From: Opitutaceae bacterium
GTDB lineage: Bacteria > Verrucomicrobiota > Verrucomicrobiia > Opitutales > Opitutaceae
Assembly: GCA_019455245.1 (NCBI GenBank)
Contig: JACFMR010000013.1
Span: 42,514 to 106,513, forward strand
Length of the DNA: 64,000 nt
Reading direction: 5' to 3'
Shown: one piece after another, positions 14,836 through 24,495 of the stretch
Numbering within the stretch: the first letter of the stretch is position 1
How the letters are laid out: the number at the start of each line of letters is the position of its first letter
Program-made: the position numbers and the translations under genes
Notes under the pieces: generated by a model
What the model saw: the letters and a program-made list of their open reading frames with translations, nothing else
What the model was told of the DNA's origin: nothing
The model's database searches: none

Positions 14836-17364
14836 ATGAGCTTCATTTTTAAAATGGCGTGGCATGATTCGCGGGCGTCGCGGCGGCGGCTCGTGCTGTT
14901 TTCGCTTTGCATCGTCCTCGGCATCGCCGCGCTGGTGGCGGTGGGGTCGTTCAGCGCCAACTTGCGGCAGGCGATCGGGGATCAGGCCAAGGGGTTGCTC
15001 GGGGCCGACCTCGTGGTGACCTCGCGCCAGGCGTTCGCGCCGGCGGTGGAGGAGCACCTCGCCGGGCTCGGCGGCGAGTCGGCCGAGGAGGTCGGGTTTT
15101 CCTCGATGATGGTTTTCCCGACGCTCGACGGTGCCACGCGGCTGGTGCAGGTGCGTGCGATCGAAGGGCATTTTCCGTTCTACGGCGAGTTTGTGACCGC
15201 GCCCGCCGATGCCCCGGCGCGGTTGGCGCAGGGCGGGCCGGTGGTGATTTTGGAGGAGACATTGCTCAGCCAGTTCAACGTGCAACCGGGCGACACCGTG
15301 CGGCTCGGTCAGCTGGACCTGACGGTGCTTGGGGCGGTGCGGAAGATGCCCGGCGAGTCGGTGGCGATCACCCAGCTCGCGCCGCGCGCCTACATTCCGT
15401 TGTCACTTCTGCCCGAGACCGGTCTGGCCGGCCCCGGCAGTTTGCTGCGCTACCGGGTGGCGTATAAATTGCCGGCGACGGTTGATCCCGAGGCGGAGGT
15501 GCGGGCGATGCGCGAAAAGTTCCCGGCCGAACGGCTCGGTTTCGACACGGTGGAGGAGCGCAAACGCGACCTCGGCCGCACGCTGGACAACGTGTATGCG
15601 TTTTTGAGCCTTGTCGGTTTCGTGGCGCTGTTTTTGGGCGCGATCGGCGTGGCGAGCGCGATCCATGTTTATGTGCGGCAGAAGCTCGCGACGGTCGCGA
15701 TTTTGCGGTGTCTGGGGGCGTCGGCCCGGCAGGGTTTCGGCGTGTATCTCGTGCAGGGCGCGGCGCTCGGTCTGTTTGGCGCGGGGCTGGGTGCACTGCT
15801 CGGGGTGGGCGTGCAATTGCTGCTGCCGCACGCGGTGCAGGGTTTGCTGCCGTTTGAGGTCGAGTTCGGCATCGCGTGGGGCGCGGTGTTGCAGGGCGTG
15901 GGAGCGGGTTGGGTCATCTGCCTGCTGTTTACCCTCCTGCCTTTGCTCGCGATCCGCCGGGTGTCGCCGCTGGCGGTCCTGCGTTCGGGCTACGCCGAGC
16001 GCAAGCCGGCGGCCGATCCGTGGCGCATCGTGCTCGGTGTGCTGATCGTGGGCGCGGTGGTCGGATTCGCCGTGTGGCAAACGCAGAGCGTGCGCATCGG
16101 GCTGGGGTTTGCGGGCATGCTGGCCGCGGGATTTGCGGTGCTGGCGGGTTTGGCAAAAGCCGTGACCTGGGCGGCGCGCCGCTGGCTGCCGCGGCGCCTG
16201 CCCTACGTGGTGCGGCAGGGCGTGGCCAATCTCTACCGACCCAACAACCGCACGGTGCTGCTGCTGCTCGCGTTGGGTCTCGGCACCTTTTTGCTGCTCA
16301 CGCTGTTCCTGACCCGCGCGACCTTGCTCGCGCAGATTGAAAACACGGAGGACGGCGGCCGGCCCAATCTGCTTTTCTTCGACATCCAGGACGACCAGAT
16401 TGATCCGCTCACCGCACTGATGGCGCGCGAGGGGCTGCCGGCGCGGCAGCAGGCACCGATCGTCACGATGAAGATCCGCAGCATCAAGGGCCGCGGGGTG
16501 GAGGAGTTGCTGGCGGACCAGGCGGACCGCATCCCGGGCTGGACGCTGCGCCGCGAATACCGCTCGACCTACCGCGATGCGCTGTCGGAAACCGAAACGC
16601 TCGTCGCAGGCGAATTCACCGGCCGCGTGCCGGCGGACACGGATGTCGTGCCGATTTCGATCGAGGAGAAACTCGCGGGCGACCTGCGCGTGGCGCTGGG
16701 CGACGAGATCGAGTTTGATGTGCAGGGCGTGCCGTTGCGCACGCGGGTGGCGAGCCTGCGCAAGGTCGACTGGCGCCGGTTGCAGCCGAATTTCTTCGTG
16801 GTGTTTCCGGCCGGCGTGCTGGAACCCGCGCCGAAGTTCTTCGTCGTCGCCACGCGGGCGCCGACGCCGGCGGATTCCGCGCGTTTGCAACAGGCGGTGG
16901 TGCGGACCTTCCCGAATGTCTCGGCGATCGATCTGACGCTGCTGTTGGAAACCTTCGATGGCATTTTTTCCAAGGTGGCCTATGTCATCCGCTTCATGGC
17001 GCTGTTCACGGTGATCACCGGTCTGATTGTGTTGGCGGGCGCGGTGCTGAGCGGACGCTACCAACGCATCCGCGAGGTCGTGTTGTTGCGCACGCTCGGC
17101 GCCACGCGCCGGCAACTCGTGCAGATGCAGCTGGTGGAGTATGCGATCCTCGGCGTGCTCGGCGCGGTGGTGGGCGCGCTGCTGGCGGTGGTGGGCAACG
17201 CCCTGCTGGCGCATTTCGTGTTCAAGATCGGCGCGGTCGTGCCGGTCGGCGGTCTGTTGCTGGCGGTGGTCGGGGTGACGGCCGTTACGTTGCTCACGGG
17301 CTTGCTTTCCAACCGCGGGGTGACCGACCATCCGCCCCTGGCGGTATTGCGCCAGGAAACATGA
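14836..17364 (+). CDS. ybbP: YbbP-like FtsX-family ABC permease
   Basis: 842 residues, close to YbbP of E. coli. A first membrane helix (LVLFSLCIVLGIAALVAV) is followed by a periplasmic MacB-PCD-like domain, then two FtsX domains (about 260-385 and 690-835), with GATRRQLVQMQLVEYAILGVL typical of the cytoplasmic coupling helices. About ten membrane helices in total. It should pair with YbbA as an inner-membrane transporter of unknown lipid or lipoprotein-related substrate. The start at 14836 (MSFIFKMAWHDSR) lies just after the right inverted repeat; a longer frame would read through that repeat. The 3' end overlaps the FKBP gene by 4 bp (ATGA). Confidence 0.88.
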   Translation: MSFIFKMAWHDSRASRRRLVLFSLCIVLGIAALVAVGSFSANLRQAIGDQAKGLLGADLVVTSRQAFAPAVEEHLAGLGGESAEEVGFSSMMVFPTLDGATRLVQVRAIEGHFPFYGEFVTAPADAPARLAQGGPVVILEETLLSQFNVQPGDTVRLGQLDLTVLGAVRKMPGESVAITQLAPRAYIPLSLLPETGLAGPGSLLRYRVAYKLPATVDPEAEVRAMREKFPAERLGFDTVEERKRDLGRTLDNVYAFLSLVGFVALFLGAIGVASAIHVYVRQKLATVAILRCLGASARQGFGVYLVQGAALGLFGAGLGALLGVGVQLLLPHAVQGLLPFEVEFGIAWGAVLQGVGAGWVICLLFTLLPLLAIRRVSPLAVLRSGYAERKPAADPWRIVLGVLIVGAVVGFAVWQTQSVRIGLGFAGMLAAGFAVLAGLAKAVTWAARRWLPRRLPYVVRQGVANLYRPNNRTVLLLLALGLGTFLLLTLFLTRATLLAQIENTEDGGRPNLLFFDIQDDQIDPLTALMAREGLPARQQAPIVTMKIRSIKGRGVEELLADQADRIPGWTLRREYRSTYRDALSETETLVAGEFTGRVPADTDVVPISIEEKLAGDLRVALGDEIEFDVQGVPLRTRVASLRKVDWRRLQPNFFVVFPAGVLEPAPKFFVVATRAPTPADSARLQQAVVRTFPNVSAIDLTLLLETFDGIFSKVAYVIRFMALFTVITGLIVLAGAVLSGRYQRIREVVLLRTLGATRRQLVQMQLVEYAILGVLGAVVGALLAVVGNALLAHFVFKIGAVVPVGGLLLAVVGVTAVTLLTGLLSNRGVTDHPPLAVLRQET

Positions 17365-17840
17365 AACGAAACGTCGTCACCTTCACCTACATTTTGCGCG
17401 ACCCGGCGGGCCGTGTGCTCGACACTTCCGCCGGCGGGCCGCCGGTGACCTATCTCGAAGGCGCGGGCCAGATCATCGACGGGCTCGACGAACAGCTGCG
17501 CGGGGTGGCCGCGGGCACGAAGTTGCGCGTCGAGGTGCCCGCCGCCAAGGCCTACGGCGATCGCGATCCCGGCCAGGTGCGCCGGCTCAAGCGCGCGCAG
17601 ATTCCCGTGGAGGGACCGCTCAACGCCGGTGATCAGTTTCAGACCGACACCGACCGGCATGCCCCGGTGGTGACCGTCGTGGCGGTGGAGGGCGACGAAG
17701 TCACGCTCGATGCCAATCATCCGCTGGCCGGGGTGGACCTGACCTTTGAGGTCGAGGTGGTGGCGGTGCGCGCGGCGACCGAGGAGGAACTGCACCACGG
17801 TCACGCGCATGGCGCGGACGGAACCGAGCATTGCCATTGA
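17361..17840 (+). CDS. FKBP-type peptidyl-prolyl isomerase, SlyD-like
   Basis: 159 residues. An FKBP half-domain ([37 protein letters not shown]) flanks an inserted-flap domain ([19 protein letters not shown]...), and [18 protein letters not shown] closes the FKBP fold, as in SlyD and SlpA. A short His-rich tail ([15 protein letters not shown]) resembles the metal-binding tail of SlyD. Without a signal peptide it should be a cytoplasmic folding catalyst and possible nickel-binding chaperone. Coupled to ybbP by an ATGA overlap, and 28 bp before the glucokinase. Confidence 0.9.
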   Translation: MKRNVVTFTYILRDPAGRVLDTSAGGPPVTYLEGAGQIIDGLDEQLRGVAAGTKLRVEVPAAKAYGDRDPGQVRRLKRAQIPVEGPLNAGDQFQTDTDRHAPVVTVVAVEGDEVTLDANHPLAGVDLTFEVEVVAVRAATEEELHHGHAHGADGTEHCH

Positions 17841-17868
17841 TCTTCGGCGGACCCAGTCTGTCGGCTGC

Positions 17869-18606
17869 ATGAAAGTTCTCGGCATCGACATCGGCGGGTC
17901 GGCGGTCAAGGGCGCGCCCGTCAACACCAAGACAGGCCGGCTGCTGGCCGAGCGTCACCGGATCGAGACCCCAAAGCAGCTCACGCCCGCGGGGATGGCG
18001 AAGGTCGTGGCGGAGATCGTCGCGCACTTCAAATGGCACGGGCCCATCGGCTTGGGGTTTCCCGGGGTCATCCACGGCGATCGCATCATGACTTCGGCCA
18101 ACCTGCACCCGCGGTTTTGCGGCGGCAGCGCCATCAAGTTGATGTCCAAGGCGACGGGCTGCCGCGTGGCGTTGGTCAACGACGCCGATGCCGCGGGCTT
18201 GGCGGAGATCCGTTTCGGCGCGGGGCGCGGCGTGGCGGGCACCGTGCTGTTGATCACGCTGGGCACGGGAGTGGGGTCGGCCCTGTTTCAGGACGGCAAA
18301 CTGTTCCAGAACACCGAGCTGGGTCACCTGCCGATTCGCAGCAAGTCGGCGGAGCGTTTTGTGTCCTCAACCGCGCGCAAGCGGCGCAAACTCGATTGGG
18401 CGGAGTGGGGCACCGAACTCGGCGCGTATCTGCACACGCTGGAAACACTGCTCTGGCCGCAGCTCATCATCATCGGCGGCGGCGTGAGCACGAAGCACCG
18501 CAAGTTTTTCAAATACCTGAAACCCCGGGCCAAGCTCGTGCCGGCGAAGTTTTTCAACGAGGCCGGCATCGTCGGCGCCGCGTTGTGGGCGGCGGAACGG
18601 CAATGA
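17869..18606 (+). CDS. ppgK: ROK-family glucokinase, polyphosphate-glucokinase type
   Basis: 245 residues. Phosphate-binding [12 protein letters not shown] at the N-terminus, GLGFPGVI, the sugar-binding loop [14 protein letters not shown] with the catalytic Asp, and [11 protein letters not shown]. Length, the ELGHLPI loop and absence of the ROK zinc cluster match the polyphosphate/ATP glucokinase group, which phosphorylates glucose to glucose-6-phosphate in the cytoplasm. The ATG at 17869 gives a normal N-terminus; the frame extends upstream into the FKBP gene. Confident of ROK kinase; polyphosphate use is inferred from the overall form. Confidence 0.8.
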   Translation: MKVLGIDIGGSAVKGAPVNTKTGRLLAERHRIETPKQLTPAGMAKVVAEIVAHFKWHGPIGLGFPGVIHGDRIMTSANLHPRFCGGSAIKLMSKATGCRVALVNDADAAGLAEIRFGAGRGVAGTVLLITLGTGVGSALFQDGKLFQNTELGHLPIRSKSAERFVSSTARKRRKLDWAEWGTELGAYLHTLETLLWPQLIIIGGGVSTKHRKFFKYLKPRAKLVPAKFFNEAGIVGAALWAAERQ

Positions 18607-18632
18607 CGGCGTGTCAGCGGCCGGTCTGAATT

Positions 18633-19616
18633 ATGCCTGCGCCGGAAGTGCTGATTGTCGGGCAGGGTTTGGCGGGCACGGTGCTGGCGTGGACGCTGGA
18701 ACAGGCGGGCATCGGTTGGCGGATGATCGACGCGGGGCACGGCGCGGCGGCCTCGCACGTGGCCGCGGGCATCATCAATCCGGTGACCGGATTGCGCTGG
18801 GTCAGGACGTGGCGCATCGACGCATGCTGGCCCGAAGCCAAAGCCGCGTATGCGGCCATGGCGCGCGATTTCGGCGTTCCGCTCTGGCGCGAAATGCGCA
18901 TCCGCCGGTGGTGGCGCACGGAGCGCGAGCGGCGCGATCTGGAGGCCAAGTGCGCCCGCGGGGTACTCGCGCCCTGGGTGCAGGAAGTGAACGCAACAAA
19001 CGCCGTGCTCGGGCCGGCGGCGCAGGTGGATTTGCCCGCCTTGCTAACGGCGGCGCGCCGCCGCTGGTCGGGCGATGGCCGGCTGTCCGAAGGACGGTTT
19101 GATTGGTCAAGCCGCGCAGGGCACGAGGGCGTGGTGATCGATTGCAGCGGCGCGGCGGCGCGACAGGGGCCGTTTGCAACGTGCGGTTTCGCGGTGTCCA
19201 AGGGCGAGGTGCTGCGCGCGGCGCTGACAGGTTTGGCTGATGACACGATCCTGCATCGCGGTCAGTGGATACTGCCGGTGCCCGGCGCGGAGGCATGGAT
19301 CGGCGCCACGCATGAACCCGGGCGCGAGGACACGGAGCCGACCGTGGCGGCGCGCGAGAAACTGCTCGCGACCGCGCAGCGGTTGACCGGCCGGTCGGTC
19401 ATGCCGACGGCGCAGCTGGCCGGTTTGCGGTTGGCGGCGCCGGATCGCAAACCGGTGGTCGGGCGGCATCCGCATGAGCCGCGATTGGGCATTTGCAGCG
19501 CGCTGGGCAGCAAGGGCGTGCTGTATGCACCGTGGCTCGCCCGCCAGTGGGCGGAACACCTGCGCACGGGTGCGGCGTTTGATCCGGCCATCGACGTGGC
19601 GCGGTTGGGGTGGTGA
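18633..19616 (+). CDS. FAD-dependent oxidoreductase (DAO / MnmC C-terminal-like)
   Basis: 327 residues. An N-terminal dinucleotide-binding motif (VLIVGQGLAGTVLAWTLE), followed by the hydrophilic loop SHVAAGIINPVTGLRW as in DAO-type amine oxidases, and a C-terminal FAD block (AGLRLAAPDRKPVVGRHP and GSKGVLYAPWLARQWAEHL). Soluble, probably oxidising an amine or amino acid. Short for the family (usually 350-400). The substrate cannot be read from the sequence. It follows ppgK by 26 bp and ends before a REP-like repeat. Confidence 0.78.
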   Translation: MPAPEVLIVGQGLAGTVLAWTLEQAGIGWRMIDAGHGAAASHVAAGIINPVTGLRWVRTWRIDACWPEAKAAYAAMARDFGVPLWREMRIRRWWRTERERRDLEAKCARGVLAPWVQEVNATNAVLGPAAQVDLPALLTAARRRWSGDGRLSEGRFDWSSRAGHEGVVIDCSGAAARQGPFATCGFAVSKGEVLRAALTGLADDTILHRGQWILPVPGAEAWIGATHEPGREDTEPTVAAREKLLATAQRLTGRSVMPTAQLAGLRLAAPDRKPVVGRHPHEPRLGICSALGSKGVLYAPWLARQWAEHLRTGAAFDPAIDVARLGW

Positions 19617-19620
19617 TACA

Positions 19621-19664
19621 GGCCACTGGGAAACCACGTTGTCGCCAAGCTCCAACGCGGCTAC
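19621..19664. repeat. Dispersed intergenic repeat, copy A
   Basis: Lies in the 60-bp convergent gap after the oxidoreductase. It contains CCACGTTGTCG and CCAACGCGGCTAC, both also present in the same order and orientation at 30535-30610, where about 30 extra bases separate them. Confidence 0.55.
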
Positions 19665-19676
19665 ATTTCAACTGCT

Positions 19677-21350
19677 TTACACGTCGCGCGGATTGACGGC
19701 GGGTTTCGATTCTTCCTCCGGTTCCTGGTAACGGGTCTGGTAGGTCTGTTGGTCGGCGGCGAGTTTGAGGAAGATGTCGAGCGGGACGACTTCGACGGGC
19801 TCGCTGAGACGTTCGATGATGTGGCGGACCTTTTCGACGGTGTTGCTTTCGCGCACGTGGATGAGGAGGAAGTAAGGGCGGCGGTCGTTGAGGCGGATGA
19901 GTTCGTCGAGGTCGGCGGCGGCGTCCTCCACGCTGCAGTCGACGGCAAGGTAGTAATCGTAGCTGATGAGCGGACGGTTGTCGCGCAGGTCGAAGGTCTG
20001 GGCGGCGCTGTAGCCGTTGATGAAGCCGTGCACGGCGGGAAACTCGGCGTAGTAGCGGTCGCCGACTTCGCGCGAAAGGTTGGCGATGCCGTGGCGGCGG
20101 TGGCCCTCGGTGTGCTCCATGATCTCCAGCACGTTGAGATCGAGCCTGGCCATGAGCCTGCGCATGTCGCGCATCAGCGCGGGGAATTTGTCGGCCGGCA
20201 CGGACTGCGGATACATGTAGCCCGGGCCGCTGAGGCCGCCGATGAAGTAGTCGTTGGGCGTCTTGCTTTCGTAGAAATACTGCAGCGCGGGCGGGTTCAT
20301 CCACGACCAGTTGACGAGCACCTGCCAGGCGTAGGGGATGTCGCCGCGACCGGGCTTGGTCCACGTGCCGATGCCCATCGAATCGGTGGCGACGGCGGCG
20401 AGGTAGACCTTGGGTTCGGCCGTGAGTTTGGCGTCGAGCGCAACGTGATGGTTGTTGGTGAAGGTGAAGTCGGGCGTGAGCGGGATCTGGCAGGTGAAGG
20501 AGACGTTGGGCAGGTTGTGCAGGCCCTCCATTTTCAGGCCGTAATTGCCGGTGAGGGTGGTGTGCTGGGCCTCGGTGTCCTTGGCGTAGGAGTGCCAGCC
20601 GAGCACGATGCTGGCGGGATTCTGGCCGGCGAGAATGCGTTTGAGCAGCGCGAGTTCCTCGGGGTGGGCGGGATTGGCGGAGAGGTCGCTGAAGAACGCG
20701 CGTTGGCGGATGCCGAAATCCGCGATGCCGGGCTGCATCTGCGCACCGGCATGCCCGCCCATGACCACGTAGTAATCGCGCGAACAACGGTCGTAATAGT
20801 GATCGTAGGCCCACTGGTAGATGACGTGGTCGGGCTGGCCGGTGAAACGGCCGCGCAGATCGACGACCGGCTTGAGGCCGTGCTTGGCGGCGAGGTCGAG
20901 CTGGTCCGCGTTGACGACCACCAGATCCTCCACGCCGGCGATGGTGAAGGCGACGATGAGGGAGGAACGCACGGCTTGGTCCCAAACGACGCAGCCCTTG
21001 GCATAGGGGGCGAAGCGCGCGAGCGCGGCGTCGGCGTCGTTGAGCGCGAGGCGGTCGAACTTCGTGCCGTGCCGGTGTTCGAGAAAACCGACGAGCGGGC
21101 GGACGATTTCCCATTGCCAGTCTTCCGGGTATTCAAGGTAGAGGCGCGGTTGGTCGCGGTTGGCGAGGCCCTGGAGCGAGATGAGCAGCGCGTGCACGGG
21201 CACGTCGCCATGCATGAACCAGTTGTCGGAAAGCGGAATCAACGTGGCGGTGGCTGGCGCCTGCGCGACCTGCTTGGGCGCGGGTTGGGCGGTGGCATTA
21301 ACGACAACAAGCAAGGCGGCCGCGGCGAGAAACGGGAGCATGGTTTTCAT
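19677..21350 (-). CDS. GxGYxYP-domain secreted protein, putative glycoside hydrolase
   Basis: 557 residues. Signal peptide (MKTMLPFLAAAALLVVVNATAQ) and a long alpha/beta domain containing the family signature GPGYMYP near residue 375 (context GLSGPGYMYPQSVP). Aromatic-rich segments such as HVIYQWAYDHYYDRCSRDYYVVMGG and many Asp/Glu/His suggest a carbohydrate-binding cleft. The family is predicted from context to be a glycoside hydrolase and is common in Bacteroidota and Verrucomicrobiota; activity is unproven as far as I know. It begins 33 bp after a small secreted-protein gene on the same strand, probably one operon. Confidence 0.8.
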   Translation of the reverse strand: MKTMLPFLAAAALLVVVNATAQPAPKQVAQAPATATLIPLSDNWFMHGDVPVHALLISLQGLANRDQPRLYLEYPEDWQWEIVRPLVGFLEHRHGTKFDRLALNDADAALARFAPYAKGCVVWDQAVRSSLIVAFTIAGVEDLVVVNADQLDLAAKHGLKPVVDLRGRFTGQPDHVIYQWAYDHYYDRCSRDYYVVMGGHAGAQMQPGIADFGIRQRAFFSDLSANPAHPEELALLKRILAGQNPASIVLGWHSYAKDTEAQHTTLTGNYGLKMEGLHNLPNVSFTCQIPLTPDFTFTNNHHVALDAKLTAEPKVYLAAVATDSMGIGTWTKPGRGDIPYAWQVLVNWSWMNPPALQYFYESKTPNDYFIGGLSGPGYMYPQSVPADKFPALMRDMRRLMARLDLNVLEIMEHTEGHRRHGIANLSREVGDRYYAEFPAVHGFINGYSAAQTFDLRDNRPLISYDYYLAVDCSVEDAAADLDELIRLNDRRPYFLLIHVRESNTVEKVRHIIERLSEPVEVVPLDIFLKLAADQQTYQTRYQEPEEESKPAVNPRDV

Positions 21351-21383
21351 GATCGGTGCCGGGAAAGGGTTTGGCGTTGGACT

Positions 21384-21908
21384 TCAGGGTTGCACGCGGG
21401 TGAACACGTAAACGAACGGCTGCATGCGCGAGCTGCGCAGCTCGATGAGCGTGAGTTCGTCGCCGGTTAGCGAGACCTTGTAGTCGCTGAGGATGTTGAG
21501 CGGTTTTTCGCCCTGCTGCGTGGTGACGATGAAGTTGCTGTCGAGGCGCAGCATGCGGCGGTCGTCGTACCAGGTGGCGCGCACGTGCTTGGCGCCGTCG
21601 CCGCCGAGGTAGAGCCCCATGAAGCGGTTGTCGGCCCACCAGTCGACGGGCACGACGTTGTCAGGGTTGTTCGCGTCGAGTTTGAAAATCTCCTCGGCTC
21701 CGCGGTTGCCGTAGCGCAGGTGGCGTTTGAGCACGATGGCGGCGCCGTCGGTGGCGATGTCGAGTTCGAAGGTGCGCCAGAAATTGAGCGCGCTGCTGCG
21801 CGCGGGGTCGAGCTGCCAACGGCCGTCGAGGGGCGAGCCGGCGTGGAGGGTGGGGATCAGCCAGGCGCCAAGGAGCGCGCAGCACAGGAGCAAAGAGCGG
21901 GTTTTCAT
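21384..21908 (-). CDS. Secreted protein of unknown function
   Basis: 174 residues with a signal peptide (LLLCCALLGAWLIPTLHA) and a beta-rich body beginning SPLDGRWQLDPARSSALNFWRTFELDI, which looks like a lipocalin/THAP-type beta-barrel (DGRWxLDPxRS is seen in several secreted bacterial families). No catalytic motif is recognised. It sits 33 bp upstream of the GxGYxYP gene on the same strand and is likely its operon partner. Confidence 0.7.
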   Translation of the reverse strand: MKTRSLLLCCALLGAWLIPTLHAGSPLDGRWQLDPARSSALNFWRTFELDIATDGAAIVLKRHLRYGNRGAEEIFKLDANNPDNVVPVDWWADNRFMGLYLGGDGAKHVRATWYDDRRMLRLDSNFIVTTQQGEKPLNILSDYKVSLTGDELTLIELRSSRMQPFVYVFTRVQP

Positions 21909-22017
21909 GGCCGCTGCCCATGCTGTCGCGATTCGACGGCCGGGTAAAGTTCAACCCCCGCCAGCGCCTTTTCTCCGGATAGAAATCAGCGCGCGAAAGC
22001 CACTGTCGGGCGCGGGC

Positions 22018-22842
22018 TTATGCGGATCGGCGCCGCCGCAGCAAAACCAGCACCGTGGCCGCGCCGCCCAGCAGCAGGACGCTCGCCGCCGGCTCGGGCA
22101 CGGCGGGCGTGACGGAGGCCCAGGTCGTGCCGATTCTCAATTCGTCGAAGTTGCCGGCCGGAGATCCGGAAGCGCCGCGCAGCAGAAAATGGTCGGTGAA
22201 GCCGCGGTCGAGGCCGCCGATCGAGGTGAGGGTCGGGTCGGGGGCGTAAGCGCTGCCATAATCGCCGGAGGACGGATTGATCCATAGGCCGGAGATATCG
22301 TCGTTGTTTTCCGGCACGGTGACGTATTCGTGGCGTCCCACGATGAACAGCGTGGTGTTGAGGTCGTAAACGGTGGAGTCGTAGACGGCTGCGAGGTCAC
22401 TGCGCTGCGACACGCCGATTTGATAGCCGGAGCCGTTGGGTTTGATCCAGAGCGCCGTCCCGTAGGTGGAGGTTCCGGTGGCCAACGCGAAGGTGTACGT
22501 GGCCGCGGTGGGCAGACCGGTCAGTCGCAGGGCAAAGGAGTAGTAGATGGAACCGCTGCTGATCGCGGGAAAACTCAGCAGGGCTTCCTGGATGTTGCCG
22601 CCGGCAAAGGAGACCGAGTTGCCGGACGGCGTTGCGAGGCCGGGGACCACCAAACTGTCCGTGGCGATAACCGGGGCCGTGCCGGTGTTGAGCGCGGCCC
22701 AAGCCGAGGTGCCGCTGAGCGCTTGTCCGGCCAGGGTTTGTCCGACCGTGTAGTCGAACGGATCATAAACGATCTGGGCATGAATCAATCCGGTGAAAAC
22801 CAATGCCAATCCCAACACAGCCAAACCCGGTCGCGGTTTCAT
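22018..22842 (-). CDS. PEP-CTERM surface protein, lectin-like
   Basis: 274 residues. Signal peptide (LAVLGLALVFTGLIHAQ), a beta-sandwich body starting IVYDPFDYTVGQTLAGQ that resembles the concanavalin-like domain found in many PEP-CTERM proteins, and a C-terminal sorting signal VPEPAASVLLLGGAATVLVL followed by RRRRSA. Exported and processed by an exosortase encoded elsewhere. The body segment ISSGSIYYSFALRLTGL is typical of such lectin-like folds. Isolated gene, about 110 bp upstream of the secreted-protein gene. Confidence 0.8.
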   Translation of the reverse strand: MKPRPGLAVLGLALVFTGLIHAQIVYDPFDYTVGQTLAGQALSGTSAWAALNTGTAPVIATDSLVVPGLATPSGNSVSFAGGNIQEALLSFPAISSGSIYYSFALRLTGLPTAATYTFALATGTSTYGTALWIKPNGSGYQIGVSQRSDLAAVYDSTVYDLNTTLFIVGRHEYVTVPENNDDISGLWINPSSGDYGSAYAPDPTLTSIGGLDRGFTDHFLLRGASGSPAGNFDELRIGTTWASVTPAVPEPAASVLLLGGAATVLVLLRRRRSA

Positions 22843-22940
22843 GGTGCCGGATTATCCTGCGATCGTGATCGGTTTGCAGGATGAATTTGGAGTTCATCCG
22901 CCTTATGCAGAAATCCTGATGCCCGGCATAAACGCCGGTC

Positions 22941-24155
22941 TTACTTTTGTGCCGCCGGATGGTCCGGCATCTGCGGCCGGCGCCACCGGAACGAGAACAC
23001 CACCAGGGCCAGGCCGAGCGCGCCCACCCCCAACGCGGAGCGGTAGAGCGTGAGCAGGCCGATCTCGGCCACCATGCCGGCGAGGGTGTTGCCCACGATG
23101 GCGAACAGGCCGACCACAAGCATCACGTAGAGCCCTTGCACGGAACTGCGGCAATGGTCCGGCGCCTGTGAATTGAGAAACATGGCGGGAGAAATCAGCA
23201 GGCCGATGACGGTCACGCCGTGTATCACCTGCACGCCCACCGCGACCCCGGCCAGGGGGAAAAACGCGAGCAGGGCGAGCCGCGTGACCGCGCTGCAGCC
23301 GCCGAGCATGATCATGCCGGGCAGGCCGAAACGGGCGCGCAACGGTTCAAACGCCAGCATCCAGCCCACCTCGATCGTGACCCCGCCGGCGGCAACGATG
23401 CCGACCCAGCGCGCGGGAATACCGGCGAGATCGGTGAGATAAAGCGGGTAGAACGCGTAATACGCGGCGTTGGTGGCGACGAGGCAGCCCAGCCCGAGAC
23501 ACAGGACGGCCAGCCGCGGTTGCAGCAGCACACGCGCCGCTTCCAGGGAGGGCAGGCGACCCGGGGTCGTGGCGGCGAGCGGCGGGAGCCGGGCGGGCAG
23601 GCGCAACGCGTTCAACAGCCCGAGCACGGCGGCGCCCATTGCCACCGCGGGCATCAGTTCCAAACCGCCCCAGCGGAAAAATCCCGCCACCACCACGCTG
23701 GCAAAGATGAAGCCCAGCGTGCCCCAGACGCGCACCGCCGAGTACTTGGTGGCTGGCATCCGGGGATCGCGTTGGAAACTGAAGAACAGGCCGTCGCCGA
23801 GCGCGATCTGAGGCTGGTTGGCCAGTTGCACGAAGAACACCGCGGCGAGGCAGGCGGCAAAGCCGGCCGCGTGGGACAACAGACCCACCGCGGCGGCATT
23901 GACCGCGAACAGACCCGCCAACAGGGGGGCAACCAGACGGTGGCGGTCGGCGAGATGGGTCATGAGTGCCGGCATGAACAACACCCCGGCCTGCCCGGTC
24001 GCGTAGATCAGCCCGATCTGCGCGGGCGTGAGGATTTTCACATCGCGCAGATAAACCGACAGGTAAGGCGCGACGCAGCCCATGACCCCGTAAACGGCGA
24101 AATAGTGCATTTTGAGCCGCGGCAAGGAAGCGGCGGGAGGCAGCGGAGCGGGCAT
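22941..24155 (-). CDS. Major facilitator superfamily transporter
   Basis: 404 residues with about 12 hydrophobic segments; no loop motif identifies a substrate. The sequences YFAVYGVMGCVAPYLSVYLRD at the first helix and ALGDGLFFSFQRDPRMPATKY before YSAVRVWGTLGFI resemble the sugar or nucleoside proton-symporter group (MFS_1_like, LacY/NupG-like). ATG at 24155 (MPAPLPPAA) is preferred; a TTG at 24191 would add 12 residues. Monocistronic, divergent from the MacA-like operon across about 450 bp. Confidence 0.8.
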   Translation of the reverse strand: MPAPLPPAASLPRLKMHYFAVYGVMGCVAPYLSVYLRDVKILTPAQIGLIYATGQAGVLFMPALMTHLADRHRLVAPLLAGLFAVNAAAVGLLSHAAGFAACLAAVFFVQLANQPQIALGDGLFFSFQRDPRMPATKYSAVRVWGTLGFIFASVVVAGFFRWGGLELMPAVAMGAAVLGLLNALRLPARLPPLAATTPGRLPSLEAARVLLQPRLAVLCLGLGCLVATNAAYYAFYPLYLTDLAGIPARWVGIVAAGGVTIEVGWMLAFEPLRARFGLPGMIMLGGCSAVTRLALLAFFPLAGVAVGVQVIHGVTVIGLLISPAMFLNSQAPDHCRSSVQGLYVMLVVGLFAIVGNTLAGMVAEIGLLTLYRSALGVGALGLALVVFSFRWRRPQMPDHPAAQK

Positions 24156-24495
24156 CGTCACGTGCCGGTCACTAACATCTGTGCCGGTCAAACTGACAAC
24201 CTTGTAAAAATTCGCCGCGTCAGAGCCTGCCGCGGCCGGAGTGTCCGGCGGGTGGTTTCATCCGGCCGGCCGGTCCCGGTCATCCGCCCGCCGGGCCGTT
24301 CATCAAAGTTTCGTGTAACTTTTGCTCCCAACCTGTGTTGTAGGAACATGTCCAAGCCATGGATTCAACCCTGCATACCGGACCGGCCGTGGTCGCGATT
24401 CGTCGCTTCCCCGATAGGCGCGGAGGCGGGGGCAAATGCGTGTCGCGGGCAGGCCGCCAAAAGCAGCCTTGTTCATAGTGTTCAGTTGTTGTGTT
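24156..24495. other. Divergent intergenic region with no recognised gene
   Basis: About 340 bp between the start of the MFS gene and the terminator at 24496. An ATG at 24348 opens a frame that passes through the terminator to 24563, but its composition does not look coding. GC-rich blocks alternate with AT-richer ones (for example TTTCGTGTAACTTTTGC near 24308). It must hold promoters for both sides and could encode a small RNA ending at the terminator. Confidence 0.4.

Noticed and set aside
19749..21470. 573-codon plus-strand open frame opposite the GxGYxYP gene
   Set aside because: Antisense shadow of a gene with signal peptide and family motif.
22843..22940. Small hairpins (GGATGAA/TTCATCC and CCGGC/GCCGG) after the MFS gene
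   Set aside because: No T tract on the relevant strand and short stems; not convincing as terminators.
24447..24468. GGGCAGG...AGCAGCC resembling the conserved loop of SRP RNA
   Set aside because: The closing tetraloop stem of 4.5S RNA (GGAA with flanking pairs) is absent and flanks do not pair, so the similarity is by chance.
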